From Atopsyche davidsoni (lineage: Eukaryota > Arthropoda > Insecta > Trichoptera > Hydrobiosidae): DNA of 64,000 bases. Location: contig JAILWY010000028.1 in NCBI GenBank assembly GCA_022113835.1, forward strand, positions 1,798,001-1,862,000, read 5' to 3'. Of this stretch, positions 46,583 to 58,230 are shown piece by piece. The translations under genes and the position numbers were made by a program. How positions within the stretch are numbered: position 1 is the stretch's first letter; the number at the start of each line of letters is the position of its first letter. The notes beneath the pieces were generated by a model. That model ran no database searches and was not told the DNA's origin. It saw only the letters and a program-made list of their open reading frames with translations.

Positions 46583-46970
46583 TCTGAGTAAAGTTTAAGC
46601 AGAGTTTATGCACGCTCTGCAGTTTTCATCCCAAGCTTTGTCTGCAATTCGGTAATGTATGTAAAACATCGACAGGTAAGACAAACGTTTCGCCTCGTCT
46701 TGGCTTGAGTAAAGTTTAAGTATAGTTTAAGTGTATTTCGGTTATATTTATAGCCGCGATAGTCTTAGAGGTAACAATTGCGATTATTAAAAAAAAAAAA
46801 AAATTATTGCATTAGGAGAGTTTGAGTAAAGTTCAAGTAGAGTCCAAGCACGATTTGCAGTTTTCATCTCGAGCTTTGTCGACTGGCGTGACACAGTATT
46901 GGGTTCTATTTTTTTTTCGTTCCGTCTGAGTTTGAGTAAAGTCCGAGCAAAGCTTGAGCACGGAACCCGG
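46583..46970 (+). repeat. Degenerate ~117-bp tandem repeat, four units
   Basis: TTGAGTAAAGT-type anchors lie at 46585, 46707, 46824 and 46934. Units share TTTAAGCAGAGTTTATGCAC / TTCAAGTAGAGTCCAAGCAC, and GCAGTTTTCATC(C/T)C(A/G)AGCTTTGTC. The second unit is the most decayed. No gene seen. Confidence 0.65.
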
Positions 46971-46974
46971 CTGG

Positions 46975-48325
46975 GTTTGGCGGTCTTCGCGTGCAGTGCA
47001 TTGTTTCGCAGGCATTGTGAAGTTCTGCACGTGCCATTATCAGAAATGACGAATGCGACATTGTCCGAGGGACAAAACGCCTGCCGGCACGTCTTCCATT
47101 CGAAACTTCGGGGAATTTCATTTGATGCCGATCAAAGGTTGGAATCGCAATTTTATATGAACGGGTTTCACTATATAGGGTGACTCATAACTGCAAACTA
47201 TACACAGAACAAACAAAATGCTTAAAAACGATAGAATCGCTGTTTGTTTTGATTGAGAACTGATTTTAGTTTACAGGTCGATTTTTATTTTGGTTACCAC
47301 TGAGCCAACAAGCCAACCAAAATAACCTCATCCCATGGAGGTTGGCTTAAACGTAGCAATATATCGTGAAAAGCATCACCGCAAGTGCATTAAATATATT
47401 TTAGGGCAAGCAATGTTGAATCACTGATATAAAAGTTCTACAGTTATTTTTACTATGGATTGAGTTATAATGACGCAATCAAGGGTTGTTTTTTTTGTGG
47501 TTTGAGCACGTGTAGGACACGTGCAGGTATTTCTTGACCCTCGGTACTACTGTGGTTGAACTCTCGGCAAAGTCGGCTAACGACGCGTGGGATTGCGTGC
47601 AAGGTGACTTCCTTTCCTTCAAAAACAAGTCCTATTAGCCCAATAATAAACATGCTCCATTCCTCTCTCTCTCTGCAATAAAAAAAAACATTTTCCGCGT
47701 GTTATTAGAACGTAAAAATTCCGATACCATTCTGTAAAGTCGCATAACACCACAGTATGTCTTCAACTACTCATTGCTATCAATTTTATGTTCCTCTCAA
47801 CACTATCCAAGGTCGTCTGCATCGCAGTTGATTAATTGATATAATAACTCAAAGCGTTTCTCATAACTTCTTCGATATATATCAGCTGCCTCCGTGGACC
47901 TCCATTTCCGTTGAGGCCGTGAAAATAAGGGTCAATACGGTGAGAGAATCGATTTCCACATCTCGACTAGCCAATCAGCAAGTAAATAAAAAAACACGTA
48001 CAAGCGAATACGAATCTACCGTCTGTTCGGATAATCGACGGTCTGCATTATGTCATAGTAAGGGTCAATCTAAATCAGCAGGTATTTTTCCAATCGTCAG
48101 GAGGGCGTGCGTCATTCTGGGGTCTATGACTCCTTTCACAATGGCGGCTGCCGTTATGTCTGACGAGCCGCATCGCTTGTTTGTTTTTGGATGCGATGAC
48201 TGGACGTGCGGTTCATCCACGTAGGTGGTTGAGAAGCAATTTTCCAATTAGACTATTGAAAAACAGAGTGTCTTATGAGGTAACAGCCACACCTGGATTC
48301 GGGCTGGACACTGATTAAAATAACT
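46975..48325. other. Stretch without recognised gene
   Basis: GC content is a little higher than around it (about 46975-47150 and 48000-48240), but open frames overlap on both strands and have no domain I recognise. A 'GAATTGCGGCAGACCTTAATG'-like block just upstream at about 46156 has relatives at 22998 and 52805. Confidence 0.3.
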
Positions 48326-48860
48326 CAGAGACTCCCAAACTTTTCGTCCCGTCGACGCCTTGTCGAGTTTTCCTGTTTTTCGTAGATCCGAAATCCGTTT
48401 AACAGGGGTCCGTTTTATCTAGGTTTTAATGTATGTTTTAATATATATAGTTAACATTCACTAAAAATTTTAATGGGGAGGGATTTGGTAGCAAATTTTC
48501 AATATTTGGCTTCACTTAAATCTCCTCGCCCAGTGATTTCCAATCTATTTCTTTTTTTTGTAAGAATAATGGCAACCGCACTGAAACCCTTTTTAACGAG
48601 GAATGAAGATGGTAAATCTATAAAAAAAAACCTTGCGATATTCCATAATGCAGGATAAATAGCAGGTATGTCTCTCTGAAACCAAAATTGGTGATATCCC
48701 TTTCTAAACTGCACCTTCAGTTCTTCATTAGTGCTTATTCCGATCAGTTCTTCTTGTAGTATGACTTCTGATTCTTCATAGTCACCGTATGGATTGATAA
48801 TCCACTGTGGTATTTTGGTGATGACCTGCTTAAATGGGATTCACTCAAACGCATATTTTT
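48326..48860. mobile_element. hAT element, right end truncated, carrying transposase remnant
   Basis: Starts with the terminal repeat CAGAGACTCCCAAACTTTTC, followed by CGTCCCGTCGACGCCTTGTC, as in the complete relatives at 58231-58869 and 62172-62751. The homologous sequence continues to about 48853 (GATGACCTGCTTAAATGGGA, TTCACTC), after which the right terminal repeat is missing. It encodes the C-terminus of a hAT transposase on the minus strand. Confidence 0.75.
48499..48840 (-). pseudogene. hAT transposase C-terminal fragment (ZBED5/FAM200-like)
   Basis: A minus-strand frame open for 113 codons without a start codon, entering at ATC 48840 and stopping at 48499. It reads VITKIPQWIINPYGDYEESE, LQEELIGISTNEELKVQFRK, YHQFWFQRDIPAIYPALW, then FLVKKGFSAVAIILTKKRNR, LEI. 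This follows the end of hAT transposases: W..NPF, LQEELI, FW.....YP.L, then the hAT dimerisation segment (FL.E.GFSA....K.KKRNRL). The usual TTYLCE cysteine-glutamate part is degraded to SSFLVKK. The catalytic RNase H core is deleted. It is the best-preserved of the three copies. Confidence 0.8.
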
Positions 48861-49481
48861 CTTCAGGTGCCATCTACGATTTACAAGCGTTCTCTATCTT
48901 GATTATATTTCATACTTTTGACATAGTATACCACTAAAACCTCGTTCAGGTAAATCACGCAAACCCCATCGCGCTCAGTCTCCGGCAGCCGCGAACTTCC
49001 AAAGTAGCGCAGGTAGGATAATTGTCTTATTCATCACACCTCCAAACTTTCGGCTATAAATCACAATTAAAACAAATTTACGAAACAATCGGGCATTACA
49101 AAGCGAATTAAACATTAGGGGTTGTATTTGTGCGCGCGGAACTTTGACCGTAAAATTTAAATAGCCCCAACTTCTGACGGGAAACCCACCCCCGCCGTGG
49201 CTTGTCACCCCCGCGTGTGAGTACTCCGGAAACGCGAGACGAGGCAGATGCAATTACACATCGCAGTAAATCTTATTACCCTGTCGCTCAGGTGATGGGA
49301 ATAACCCAATTTGGACCGAATCAAGGTGTTCTAATGCTCCGACGCACTCAGCGCGGTCTTGTATTACATTTTGTACGAACGGGACACCCAAAGTACACGC
49401 CGCAATAAAAGATAAAAAATATGATCAGCTTCTACGAACAGCATCTCTTCCTGAAGATGATTCCAGCATTAGTACTCTTAA

Positions 49482-49733
49482 CCTGTTAACCGGGGAGTTC
49501 CCTACTCTTTTACTAGGACGTATCCAGTTTGGCTTTCACTCAAAATAAACAACTTCATTCCAAAGCTCTTTTTGTAGATATATATATTGTTTTTAATATA
49601 AATTCGCTTTCCATAATAAAATATATTCATATACGCATCTTTCTTTTCAGGACGTATTATATTTCAAGGACGTCTCCCCGTAACCGATATTGTTTACGTT
49701 GGACGTATTTATACGTCCCGCCCGTTTAACAGG
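49482..49733. mobile_element. TTAA-flanked inverted-repeat element (piggyBac-like MITE?), 252 bp
   Basis: Left flank TTAA (49478-49481), then CCTGTTAACCGGGGAG. The right end is CCCGCCCGTTTAACAGG followed by TTAT (49734-49737). The terminal repeats CCTGTTAACCGGG / CCTGTTAAACGGG match at 12 of 13 positions. TTAA target duplications and CC-starting termini suit piggyBac. The interior repeats GGACGTAT/GGACGTC motifs. No transposase. Confidence 0.5.
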
Positions 49734-49739
49734 TTATAA

Positions 49740-50280
49740 CCAAATCAGCTGATCAAATATATATAATATTCAAGAGGTACTTGCGTTTTGACCTCATAAA
49801 TCAAGCCATTATCTGGCTCGCTCCGTGATCACTGAACCCGAAGGCTTTCGGTTCAAGTCCAACCGACAAAGACGGTTTTTCAGTTCCGAACCCGTTGGTC
49901 CGTGAACCTCATTCAGAATTCGGCTCGCGCCGTTCCGACTTCCTGTCGGTCCCTTTTTTGCGCGGCACTTCACGCCACGGCCGGCTGCAGAAACTCCGCG
50001 ACCCGGCGTTTTAGAAACACTGATCTACACCCGCGATCGCTTTGATTCCCATCGCAGGTGATCACACTGTAGCACGGATTTGTCGCTTTCTCGCTAAATA
50101 AAAAATCTATATTTATATACAAATGAATTAAAAATTACTCGAGTGTTTAATTATATATAATAATAATAATTTCATTTAACACGGTTTCACTTAACGCGTT
50201 TTTTTAAAACCACTCTCAATCCTTAAGGGTCTTGCTACATAACATTGCTTGGTGTCCATCTCCTGTCTGCCACAAAAAAA
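49740..50280. other. Non-coding stretch with a possible tRNA-like B box and a hAT-type end
   Basis: GGCTTTCGGTTCAAGTCCAA (49841 on) resembles a pol III B box but has no clear A box. On the minus strand CAGTGTTTCTAAAACGCCGG (from about 50022) looks like a hAT terminus. The GC-rich 49900-50050 segment between them may be one decayed element. Confidence 0.3.
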
Positions 50281-50284
50281 TGAC

Positions 50285-50705
50285 CGTTTTACCTGGCGAA
50301 ATCGTGTCATTTAATTAATTTAATTGTCACCTTATTTTTCTATGTCGAAAGTTGACTTTTTTACAGAGTATTAAGAAAACTATAAATTATATTTATCTAT
50401 TTTTTTTTATTTAATTGGCGTCCATTTTCAGGGTAAAATAAAATCTTGAAAATGTTGAAAAATGACTTTTAAATGTTTAGGACTCTTCTCAACAGGGACA
50501 TGACGAATCTCCAAATTCGTACACTTCAATCGGAAAAACGCATTATTATTATATTAAAAGTAAATTTAGAAGAAATAAAAATATATTTTGTTCGGAAGAA
50601 GGGATGCATCTAACTTTTTGCATTTAAATTTTTTTGATTGGTGCAGTCGATTTTTCGCAAAACGGACTAGAAAATGATCAAAAAAACTCGAGTATGGGAC
50701 TTAGA
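50285..50705 (+). repeat. Foldback-related dispersed repeat, copy A
   Basis: Collinear with 55995-56508 over about 400 bp: ACCTGGCGAAATCGTGTCAT, TTAATTGTCAC, TTTATTTTTCTATGT, GGCGTCCATTTTCAGGGTAA, GGGACATGACGAATCTCC, ACTTCAATCGGAAAAAC, TGTTCGGAAGAAGGGATG, and TCGATTTTTCGCAAAACGGA. The 3' part resembles the right arm of the foldback at 26214-26584 (GGTGCAGT(A/C)GATTTTTCGCA). Confidence 0.7.
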
Positions 50706-50809
50706 CCTTTAAGGCGCAAGCAACATGCAAGTTTTAATAATTTCAACACATAATTTAAGTACACAGCCTAGAACCGAATATATATTATTTTAACACTCTT
50801 GTACTTTCA

Positions 50810-50905
50810 GTAGAAGAACCAGGAGACCCACTACACTATTTTCCCTTTAGAAAACCATGAACATTGGCTCAACATGATGGATTGTAAAATAGTTGCCAAC
50901 CTCCT
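50810..50905 (+). repeat. Short dispersed repeat (CACACTATT type) with LINE-like tail
   Basis: GAAGAACCAGGAGACCCACT, then ACACTATTTTCCCTTTAGAA and AACCATGAAC. A nearby ATAGTTGCCAACCTCCTCTG resembles the V.NL..(G)E end of the local LINE reverse transcriptase. It supports, but does not prove, that this repeat is the LINE 3' end. Confidence 0.4.
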
Positions 50906-51443
50906 CTGAAAAAAGGCACTTGATGAAGAAGTACTTTCAGTACTTATTAGTAAATGTAATCATAGCTTAATTGTAGATTACCTGAACAGGGTTGCAGTCG
51001 AGATCGCATTCTTGCTGACCGAGGCGAATAATTTTAATTGCGACCATGACACCCTCCACCTACCCTTTAATTAGTGGCATCCGAATCTAGACAGGGCTGA
51101 AAGTCTGGCACCTGCGAGGATTTTCACGAAAGCCACCCTTCCTGAAAATATATCTAGCACTTGAGTTAGTCTTTACTTACATCCAGTAGTCGATTTTTAA
51201 TGCCTGATGAATTTAACCCATGAAAAAAAATCATCTACTAACATCACTGCGGTTATTCGTTTATTCTTTCATACAGCCTTATTACATAGAAATGGTGATA
51301 TGAGAGAGAGCAAAAACAAATAATATAAAACGGATCAATAGCAACAGTTATTTGGATTTGATTAACGGGTTATATTTCAGCAGTTGGGGTATGGATTCGG
51401 GTCTGATGGGTTGGATATTGTACACGTATATTGATTGGGGGTG

Positions 51444-51460
51444 GGTTAGGTTAGGTTAGG
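51444..51460 (+). repeat. Short interstitial TTAGG block
   Basis: GGTTAGGTTAGGTTAGG: three insect-type telomere units in unique-looking sequence. Too short for a telomere. Confidence 0.8.
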
Positions 51461-51689
51461 CTTTCATGGAAATGAATTGTGATTTTTGCATGAATTTAAG
51501 GGATGATTTCGAATTAAACGTCACTGTGAATATGTACTTTTGACACGACCTTCAGCCGAATAAATTTATTTTGTATTATACAATTTGAATGTCTAGTTTT
51601 TCTCGTTTACTTTATGAATATTATTTTTTTTACGATTAAATTAATTTATGATCGAGTACATTTTTTGGCCGGTGCATTCCCAATTATGC

Positions 51690-52140
51690 TAACGAGCCGC
51701 CGATACTTAGCGAGAAATTTTAGCGAAAAAGCCACTGAAGAAATATTTTTAGCGCCGCCTCGTTATTCGCATAGCAGCACATTCGCCTCGGTACCGGCAC
51801 CGAAACGTCGCTTTTCCGATATCCCGAAATCTACGAGCGCGCTTATTTTGTAAATTCGCATTCATTTGAAAAAGTAAAACGCGAATTTTCCGTCTGAGCG
51901 ATGGTGGCTGTTTCGCCCTATATAGGCATCGTCAGACTCGATTTGCCTCGCCTGCACGCCCCTGCAAGGCTCCCCCGGCGTGATAAAAAGCGCGAGCAGT
52001 GGCGCCTCGCTAAGGGGGCTTTAATTGCAAGATTTTAACGTCGAAATTTTTAGGGGTCTCTTTTTTTTTTTTATCTTTTTAGCTTATCTTTTAAATTATT
52101 TATATTGCGATGCTGTATAATTAATTAATAAAAAAAATAT
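51690..52140. other. GC-richer stretch with retroelement-tail motifs, no gene recognised
   Basis: CGGTACCGGCACCGAAACGT at about 51789, and on the minus strand CTGACGATGCCTATATAGGG, then CGAAACAGCC (51932-51905), both resemble CTGAAGATG...CGAAACG tails, in facing orientation. Frames crossing this block are short. Confidence 0.35.
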
Positions 52141-52142
52141 TT

Positions 52143-52248
52143 TGAATAAAAATACTTGAGTGATTTTCCACATTTTCAAGTATTTTTATTGAAAATATTA
52201 AAATGGAATTCCACCAAGTACTCTCTGTCAAAAATATTGAATTTCTTA
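52143..52248 (-). repeat. GTGACCGGTTTCG-family repeat, left part, reversed
   Basis: On the minus strand it reads TTTTTGACAGAGAGTACTTG, then GTGGAATTCCATTTTAATAT, followed by AATACTTGA. The right part is replaced by the forward strand of the same ACTTGAGTGATTTTCCACAT block, so the fragment is a fold-back of the family's middle. Confidence 0.55.
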
Positions 52249-53249
52249 ATTAAAAAAACACAAAAATTATTTAAATATATTACAAACTATTAAATATATG
52301 TTTGTAGGTTTTTTCTCCAGATTTCTTGTACTGGGACCATCATAAAAATAAAAGCAAGAAATCACAAGGCTGTATTAATAATTTTTTTTCTTTTAATAAT
52401 TTTAATAAAAATTTAAAAAATTTAATACAATAACCTGATCCCTGCATTGTGTTTTAATAGTGTTGTCACAGTCTATTTAAATATTGTGAATAGGTGCCGT
52501 TTATCTTATCGGTCGTCGACCTCGTGGAAATACTAGGCTATGATTTCCATTGTTGTGGCTTATCAAATGCACTATTCCTTATCATTTATTATAAACCAAA
52601 ACGTGATTTATCCACTGCAGTGAATATAATAAATCAATAATTAAGGGGGTCGCTTTCTATTTATTTTCTGTGAGCCTCTTTCAAGAGGCTCCTTCAGACT
52701 AAAACTCAGAATAAATCCACTTTTTTTTTTAACATTACATACATTTGTAATAATATTTGATAAGCACGCCCCTGGCACGAAATAGTGCCATTTTTCAACC
52801 AGTAATGCTGTGGCGGGGCTTAATGGGCTGTTCGCCTTAAGATGGGGGGTCGGGATCGTCGGAGAGTTTCAATGTTTTTTTTTTTTACATACTTTGTATT
52901 ATATCGATTGTATATATTATAAAATTTTAATAATACAAAACCGTTTCTAAATATAATTTCTATCCACTGCAGGATGATGGTTGCGATTAAAATGCTTTCC
53001 TCGACAACATTTTTATTGACGATGTGCTTATTTTAAATACACATAATAAATTACACAAATTTATATTCCTTTAGTCCTTTACAGATTGGCAAAACTTTTA
53101 AAAAAAACTTCCCACCAGCTTTCTATTAATATACAATTCTCGTAAAAATATATTAGGTTTTACTAAGATTTGAGTCTTACAAGTCGTCTTATGTCTGTCA
53201 ATGTCTCTTATATTAAATATATACTTCAGTGAATCTAAGTATTTATTTA

Positions 53250-53256
<7 letters not shown>

Positions 53257-53317
<61 letters not shown>
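53257..53317. repeat. (AT)n microsatellite
   Basis: About 61 bp of pure AT dinucleotide. The isoleucine-tyrosine runs on both strands here are not proteins. Confidence 0.95.
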
Positions 53318-53320
<3 letters not shown>

Positions 53321-53462
53321 ATATTGAAACTACAAAATTATATTTTCAATGTAAGTAATACGCCATTATTATTTTTATACTCCAATTCATGTTGTAGTTT
53401 ATTTAGAATTATTGGTAATACTGCAACATGCGGAGAGATTTTCATTTTCGTTATTTTTATAT

Positions 53463-53522
53463 GTAAATGTGTGCATGTGCATATGTGTATGTGTGTGTGT
53501 GAATGTATGTGTGTATGTGTAT
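53463..53522. repeat. TG-rich imperfect microsatellite
   Basis: Alternating TGTGTG(C/T)ATG-type sequence of about 60 bp. Confidence 0.8.
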
Positions 53523-53524
53523 CA

Positions 53525-55990
53525 TAAAATAGCATTTCATAATAGTCAGATGTGCTCGTGTTTAAATATTGGATTTGAGTGAATATTTCTAACGCATTTA
53601 GGTCGTCTGTTATGAAATGTTTTATCAGGTGGAGAGGTCTTATTGTTTTACTGCTGTGTACAGAAAGCAGGCGTGGCAAACATTTTCCCTATCAAAGAAA
53701 TAGAACAAATCTATTCGTCTGTGAAAATTGCTTTTATACCTTGAATAAACGAGAAAATGAAAATACCTTTTATATAACTCAGTATATATTTTTTTATATT
53801 GGAAAATAAAGCTGCGTTATATTTGTAAATCTCTGTGCTACGGGATGGTTATGCATTATTATAAATAAAGTTATATTCACAAATGTCGATGCTTTATGGG
53901 TATTTTGCCCGGAGGCAACATTTTTTATGGGACTCAATAGACGTGTGATTGAATTCGTGTCGAATCTATTTTTCCTTGTCACTTCCAAATGAGATCGCTT
54001 ACGATTGTTAAATATTTGATAGATCGGCACTGACGACACGTGCTTTTAGATTGATGTCTTATTTTTAGTTTCTCTGAAGCTAGACCTATCCAGCTATTTG
54101 TTGTTTTAATAATAACGCTATCAAAATCGCGATAGCCTGGATGTGAGGGTTCAAAGTTCACGTTTGAACTTTACCTGAGACACATGATAAAGTCAAGGTA
54201 AATTAATTGAACTGCTCTGCGGGTACTTCGTATTTCGTCTCATCGCTCATTTGACTAAGTTCATTGGGGTCGTTTCTTCCTGATTGGCATTTAACCTGGA
54301 CCTTATGTATGCAGAAACGGGAGCTCGGATAATCATTGACTCATCTACTCGTACTCCAAAATTATAATGGACGGAAAAGAGACGGTATTGTTGATTTACG
54401 CGCGTGCGAGAGAAAAAAAAAGTCTTGATTGAATAAAACATTTAATAGCGATTTTAACTGGATTTTTATGTATGCAGAAATCGCATTGATTTGTGCAACA
54501 GAGGATTGTTATTTTAACTGGACTATCACAAATCCGAATTTCACTTTGCAGGCGTTGACTACATGTAAAACATTAGCTAAAGTCAAATATTTGTAGTACG
54601 ACTCGCGTGTAGCTTCGATGGGACTTTGATGTGGTCTGGCTTGTGTTGATGGTGCACATAGCTTTGTGATTTTCAACGTGAGGATTGATAACATCATCCA
54701 TTAACATTGCCTGTCGAATGACCACACCACATGGCAAAGGCCTACTCAGTAAACTATTTTATCACTTTGCAGCGATTTACTGAAAACAAGTTACACTTTA
54801 TAGCTTGAAACTTGAAATCCCAATATTCGATGGCCTGAAACTAAAAACTGCTTGTTTGCCGATTCTATACATACTCAAAGAGGTGACAAGACAAGCAATT
54901 GAACATCTAAACATTATCAAGATACCGGGACATCATAACACCCACACATTATAATGAATGTAACTGAGCGTTTTTATTAAATGATAACTATAACAATATA
55001 AAAATATATATTTGCAGTTAATTTATTTTAGAAGAGGTTTCATCTGAAATTAATAAAGCTTAACTCTGATCGATAACAGTCTTGATATATTATAGTAAAC
55101 GTGAGTGACAAGCAACACCATTAAGGAAATACTATTATAAAGCTATTACTAACAACCCTGCGATCCAGAAAATAGACCCACAGTGTTACTGTAATTTAAT
55201 ATACACAACAAATTTAATATATATTTTATAATGTATCGATTACTCAAACATTATATGAAAAAAAAACTTTTATAAAGTATATTTTTATGTTCAGTGTATG
55301 CCGAAAGGTCTGCAACAATTTCGGAATCACCCTGTTTAATTGAAAAGTCAAAACTGCCTAAAAACATATATTAACTTTCATTTCTTCGCGTAACTTTTCC
55401 ACGGTTTTCGCTTGAACGTTACATTTCTCATATAATTTTTTTTTTTTTTTTTTATGAATTCGTCAAATTATTTCCGCCGTCGGTCGCGAAAAAATCTATT
55501 TTAAAAAATAAATAAAATCCATCACCGGAAATGGGAATTGTCTTCGGTCTTTTTACGCCGCCTTCTCTGTGTCACGATTTCGGTGAATAAAAAAATATTT
55601 CCACAGTCATATTCTGCTTTCGAGTTGGTGAAGCTTTGGTCCAAATTTGTTATTGCCACTAATTCTGCGTACTGGGTGTTCCCGCTGTAACTTACTCTAC
55701 AAGTTATTCTGTTTTATGGAAATATTTTCTAGTTTACGAGGGACATGTACATAATGGGCACCCGTTTTCGTCTTAACTGCACGCACAGCACCTTCGGGTT
55801 TCAGGAATACTTCAGGCTGGAAATCCCTTCTGAAATTTACGACATTAAGTTTATAGTGACATACTCGCGTTAGAAATGTCGATTAAAGTAGTAGAAGTAG
55901 TAGTAACTCTATTAAAATAAAATAAAAAATAACTTAAGGCAGTTGCTTTCAGCCTTTTAATTGCCTCTGGTGTCCAACCGGCCATCAGAG
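53525..55990. other. AT-rich stretch, nothing recognised
   Basis: No domain, splice-bounded exon, RNA gene or complete transposon could be supported. A T-run of 17 lies at about 55437-55453. ATTGGCATTTAACCTGGACC is near 54283 and ATTTTAACTGGAT(T)TTTATGTA-type sequence recurs at 54449, a minor local repetition. Confidence 0.4.
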
Positions 55991-55994
55991 GCAG

Positions 55995-56508
55995 TCCATT
56001 ACCTGGCGAAATCGTGTCATTTAATTTATTTAATTGTCACTTTATTTTTCTATGTAGAAAATTGATTTTTTTACAGTGTATTTAGAAAACTATAAATTAT
56101 ATTTACCTATTTTTTATTATTTAATTAACGTCCATTTTCAGGGTAAAATTTTTTTTTAAAGATGTTGAAAAATTGGATAAAATGACAACTTTTCAAAACC
56201 AAAGTTAGTTAATAATTTTTTTTTTTTTTTTAAATAATATATCGCACAGGGTTTATATTTAATCTTTTAATTCCAATTGAAAAAAAGACTTTTAAATGTT
56301 TAGGAAAAGGGACATGACGAATCTCCAAATTCTACACTTCAATCGGAAAAACACATATTTTTCATATCAATATTAAATTTATAACAAATAAAAAAATATT
56401 CTGTTCGGAAGAAGGGATGTATCAAACTTTTTGTATTTATATATTTTTTATTAGTGCAGTCGATTTTTCGCAAAACGGACTAGAAAATGATCAACAAAAC
56501 TCGATTAT
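55995..56508 (+). repeat. Foldback-related dispersed repeat, copy B
   Basis: The second collinear copy of 50285-50705, 5.7 kb away in direct orientation, with an extra 100 bp in the middle (TTGGATAAAATGACAACTTT and an AT-rich run). A SINE-like B box GGATTCGAATCTC follows at about 56541. Confidence 0.7.
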
Positions 56509-56519
56509 ACCGATTATAT

Positions 56520-58225
56520 CGAAAATAACCACGAGGTGTGGATTCGAATCTCACTTTGGTCTAGTCAAAAAAATTTGAAGGATTTCTCTCTTCGTTTCAC
56601 GATGGCTCAGTAACTTAAAAAACAAAACGTATACACAATAAATCATTACATATAAAAATGTAGATTTATCTACGTGTACGTACAAATTTAGATTATAAAT
56701 AAGTACACGTATAAAGCCTTGCTATGCTATAATGTCTAGCATTATTATTATACACAAAAGCGTGTTTTGGAAGGGCATCACTCACCGTAGACGTACATCA
56801 ATATAATTAAATAAAACACGTAAACAGTTTCGCATGTTGTGAGAGGTGTCCATCTTCAGGCTTCTCTGAAAAGAGCGTCGGAATTAGATATGAATTAAAG
56901 CAATATATTCCAGGAAGAACAAAGCAATTGATCTTCAGAGCAATTTAACAGAACTCGAAGCTCCGGGCGCGGAAATCGATTGCTTGTAGATTACGTGAGA
57001 GCAAAATAAGATTATTCGCTGAAAAATAAATATACTGTTGTAAAACAACTTGAATATATATTCTTCTTCTTCTTCTGACCGTCCCACTGAAAATTTATTT
57101 ATGTCTGTTTATTTCTTAGAGAGAATACTGTAGTGGATCCTTCAACACCGAAGGAATATATTATTAATACAACGTTTCATGCACCTTGATCAATGGTTTT
57201 TCTAGCTGAAAATCTTATCAAATTATTCAATATATATAATATAATATAATATTATTCGTGCTTTGACTAAATGCAATATGCACTTATCTTGTTAAGACTA
57301 ACCGAATGGCACAGTGGATGCTGCGCTTTCAGATGTGTATTTGAACAGTTTTGCAATTCATATTCTCGCAGTCTTAGGAATCCGTTTGCCTGAGGGTTCA
57401 GGGTTGACGGATCCCATTTATCATAATGAATGCAGGATCCCTCAGGATTAGGCAACCCTTCTGCGGTGGAAGACGTCAGCCAGGGGTGCTGGAAGTTCGC
57501 TTGAGGTCGTTTGATTCCTTTGCACTGTAACCCACTGTGCAGTGATCGCCAACTATCAAGTGCATATATGATAATAGATATTTTAATTATAAAAAAAATA
57601 TTTTATAGGATGGGAAGTCAAACCACTAAGCAAGCCTAAACACTCTGTCAATTAATTCCCGCATAGCTAATTAACCAAATGATGCTGTATTCAATTTGTG
57701 TAATGTTTTCAACAGCTTATCAATCACTGTTAAATTAAATTAGTCTTCCGCAACATCGACGTAATTGTATCAACCAAATGTGTGTAAGCATACTGAGTAT
57801 ATATTATATATATAATATATATTTATATATATATAAATTTTACTTGGTCTTTTCAAGGTTACACAATGGGACGCCTCGTTTTCAATATCAATTCAAATTA
57901 TTATATACATTGAATGATGTGAGAAATTTCAATTTGAATATTCCCAGTCAAACAGATGATACTCGATAAATCCCAAACTTTCCGCATTAAAATACAGTTT
58001 AATTGTTAAGTTTTGAAGTAGCTACAGAATATTCCGATAAACTATACAATCAGGCATTTAGACACTAGGAGAGATCTTTAGACATATTTGCAGGCCAATT
58101 TGTATCGGTCGTGGATTTTATCAATTTATCCTAATTTTTTTTTATTAAATAGTACCGATCGTTACACATTTTAGATTTTTTTAAAAATGAATTTTGATAC
58201 TTGCAGTTTTTATGAGGGTAACGTT
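56520..58225. other. AT-rich stretch with repeat scraps
   Basis: A tRNA-like B box (GTGGATTCGAATCTCAC) at about 56538, a GAAACT/CTGAAGATG-type motif on the minus strand at about 56870-56830, a CACACTATT-type repeat in reverse at 57070-57150, and a possible A-box-like ATGGCACAGTGGATGC at about 57306. An inverted pair around GGATCCC lies at 57409-57442. No gene. Confidence 0.35.
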
Positions 58226-58230
58226 TAGCT

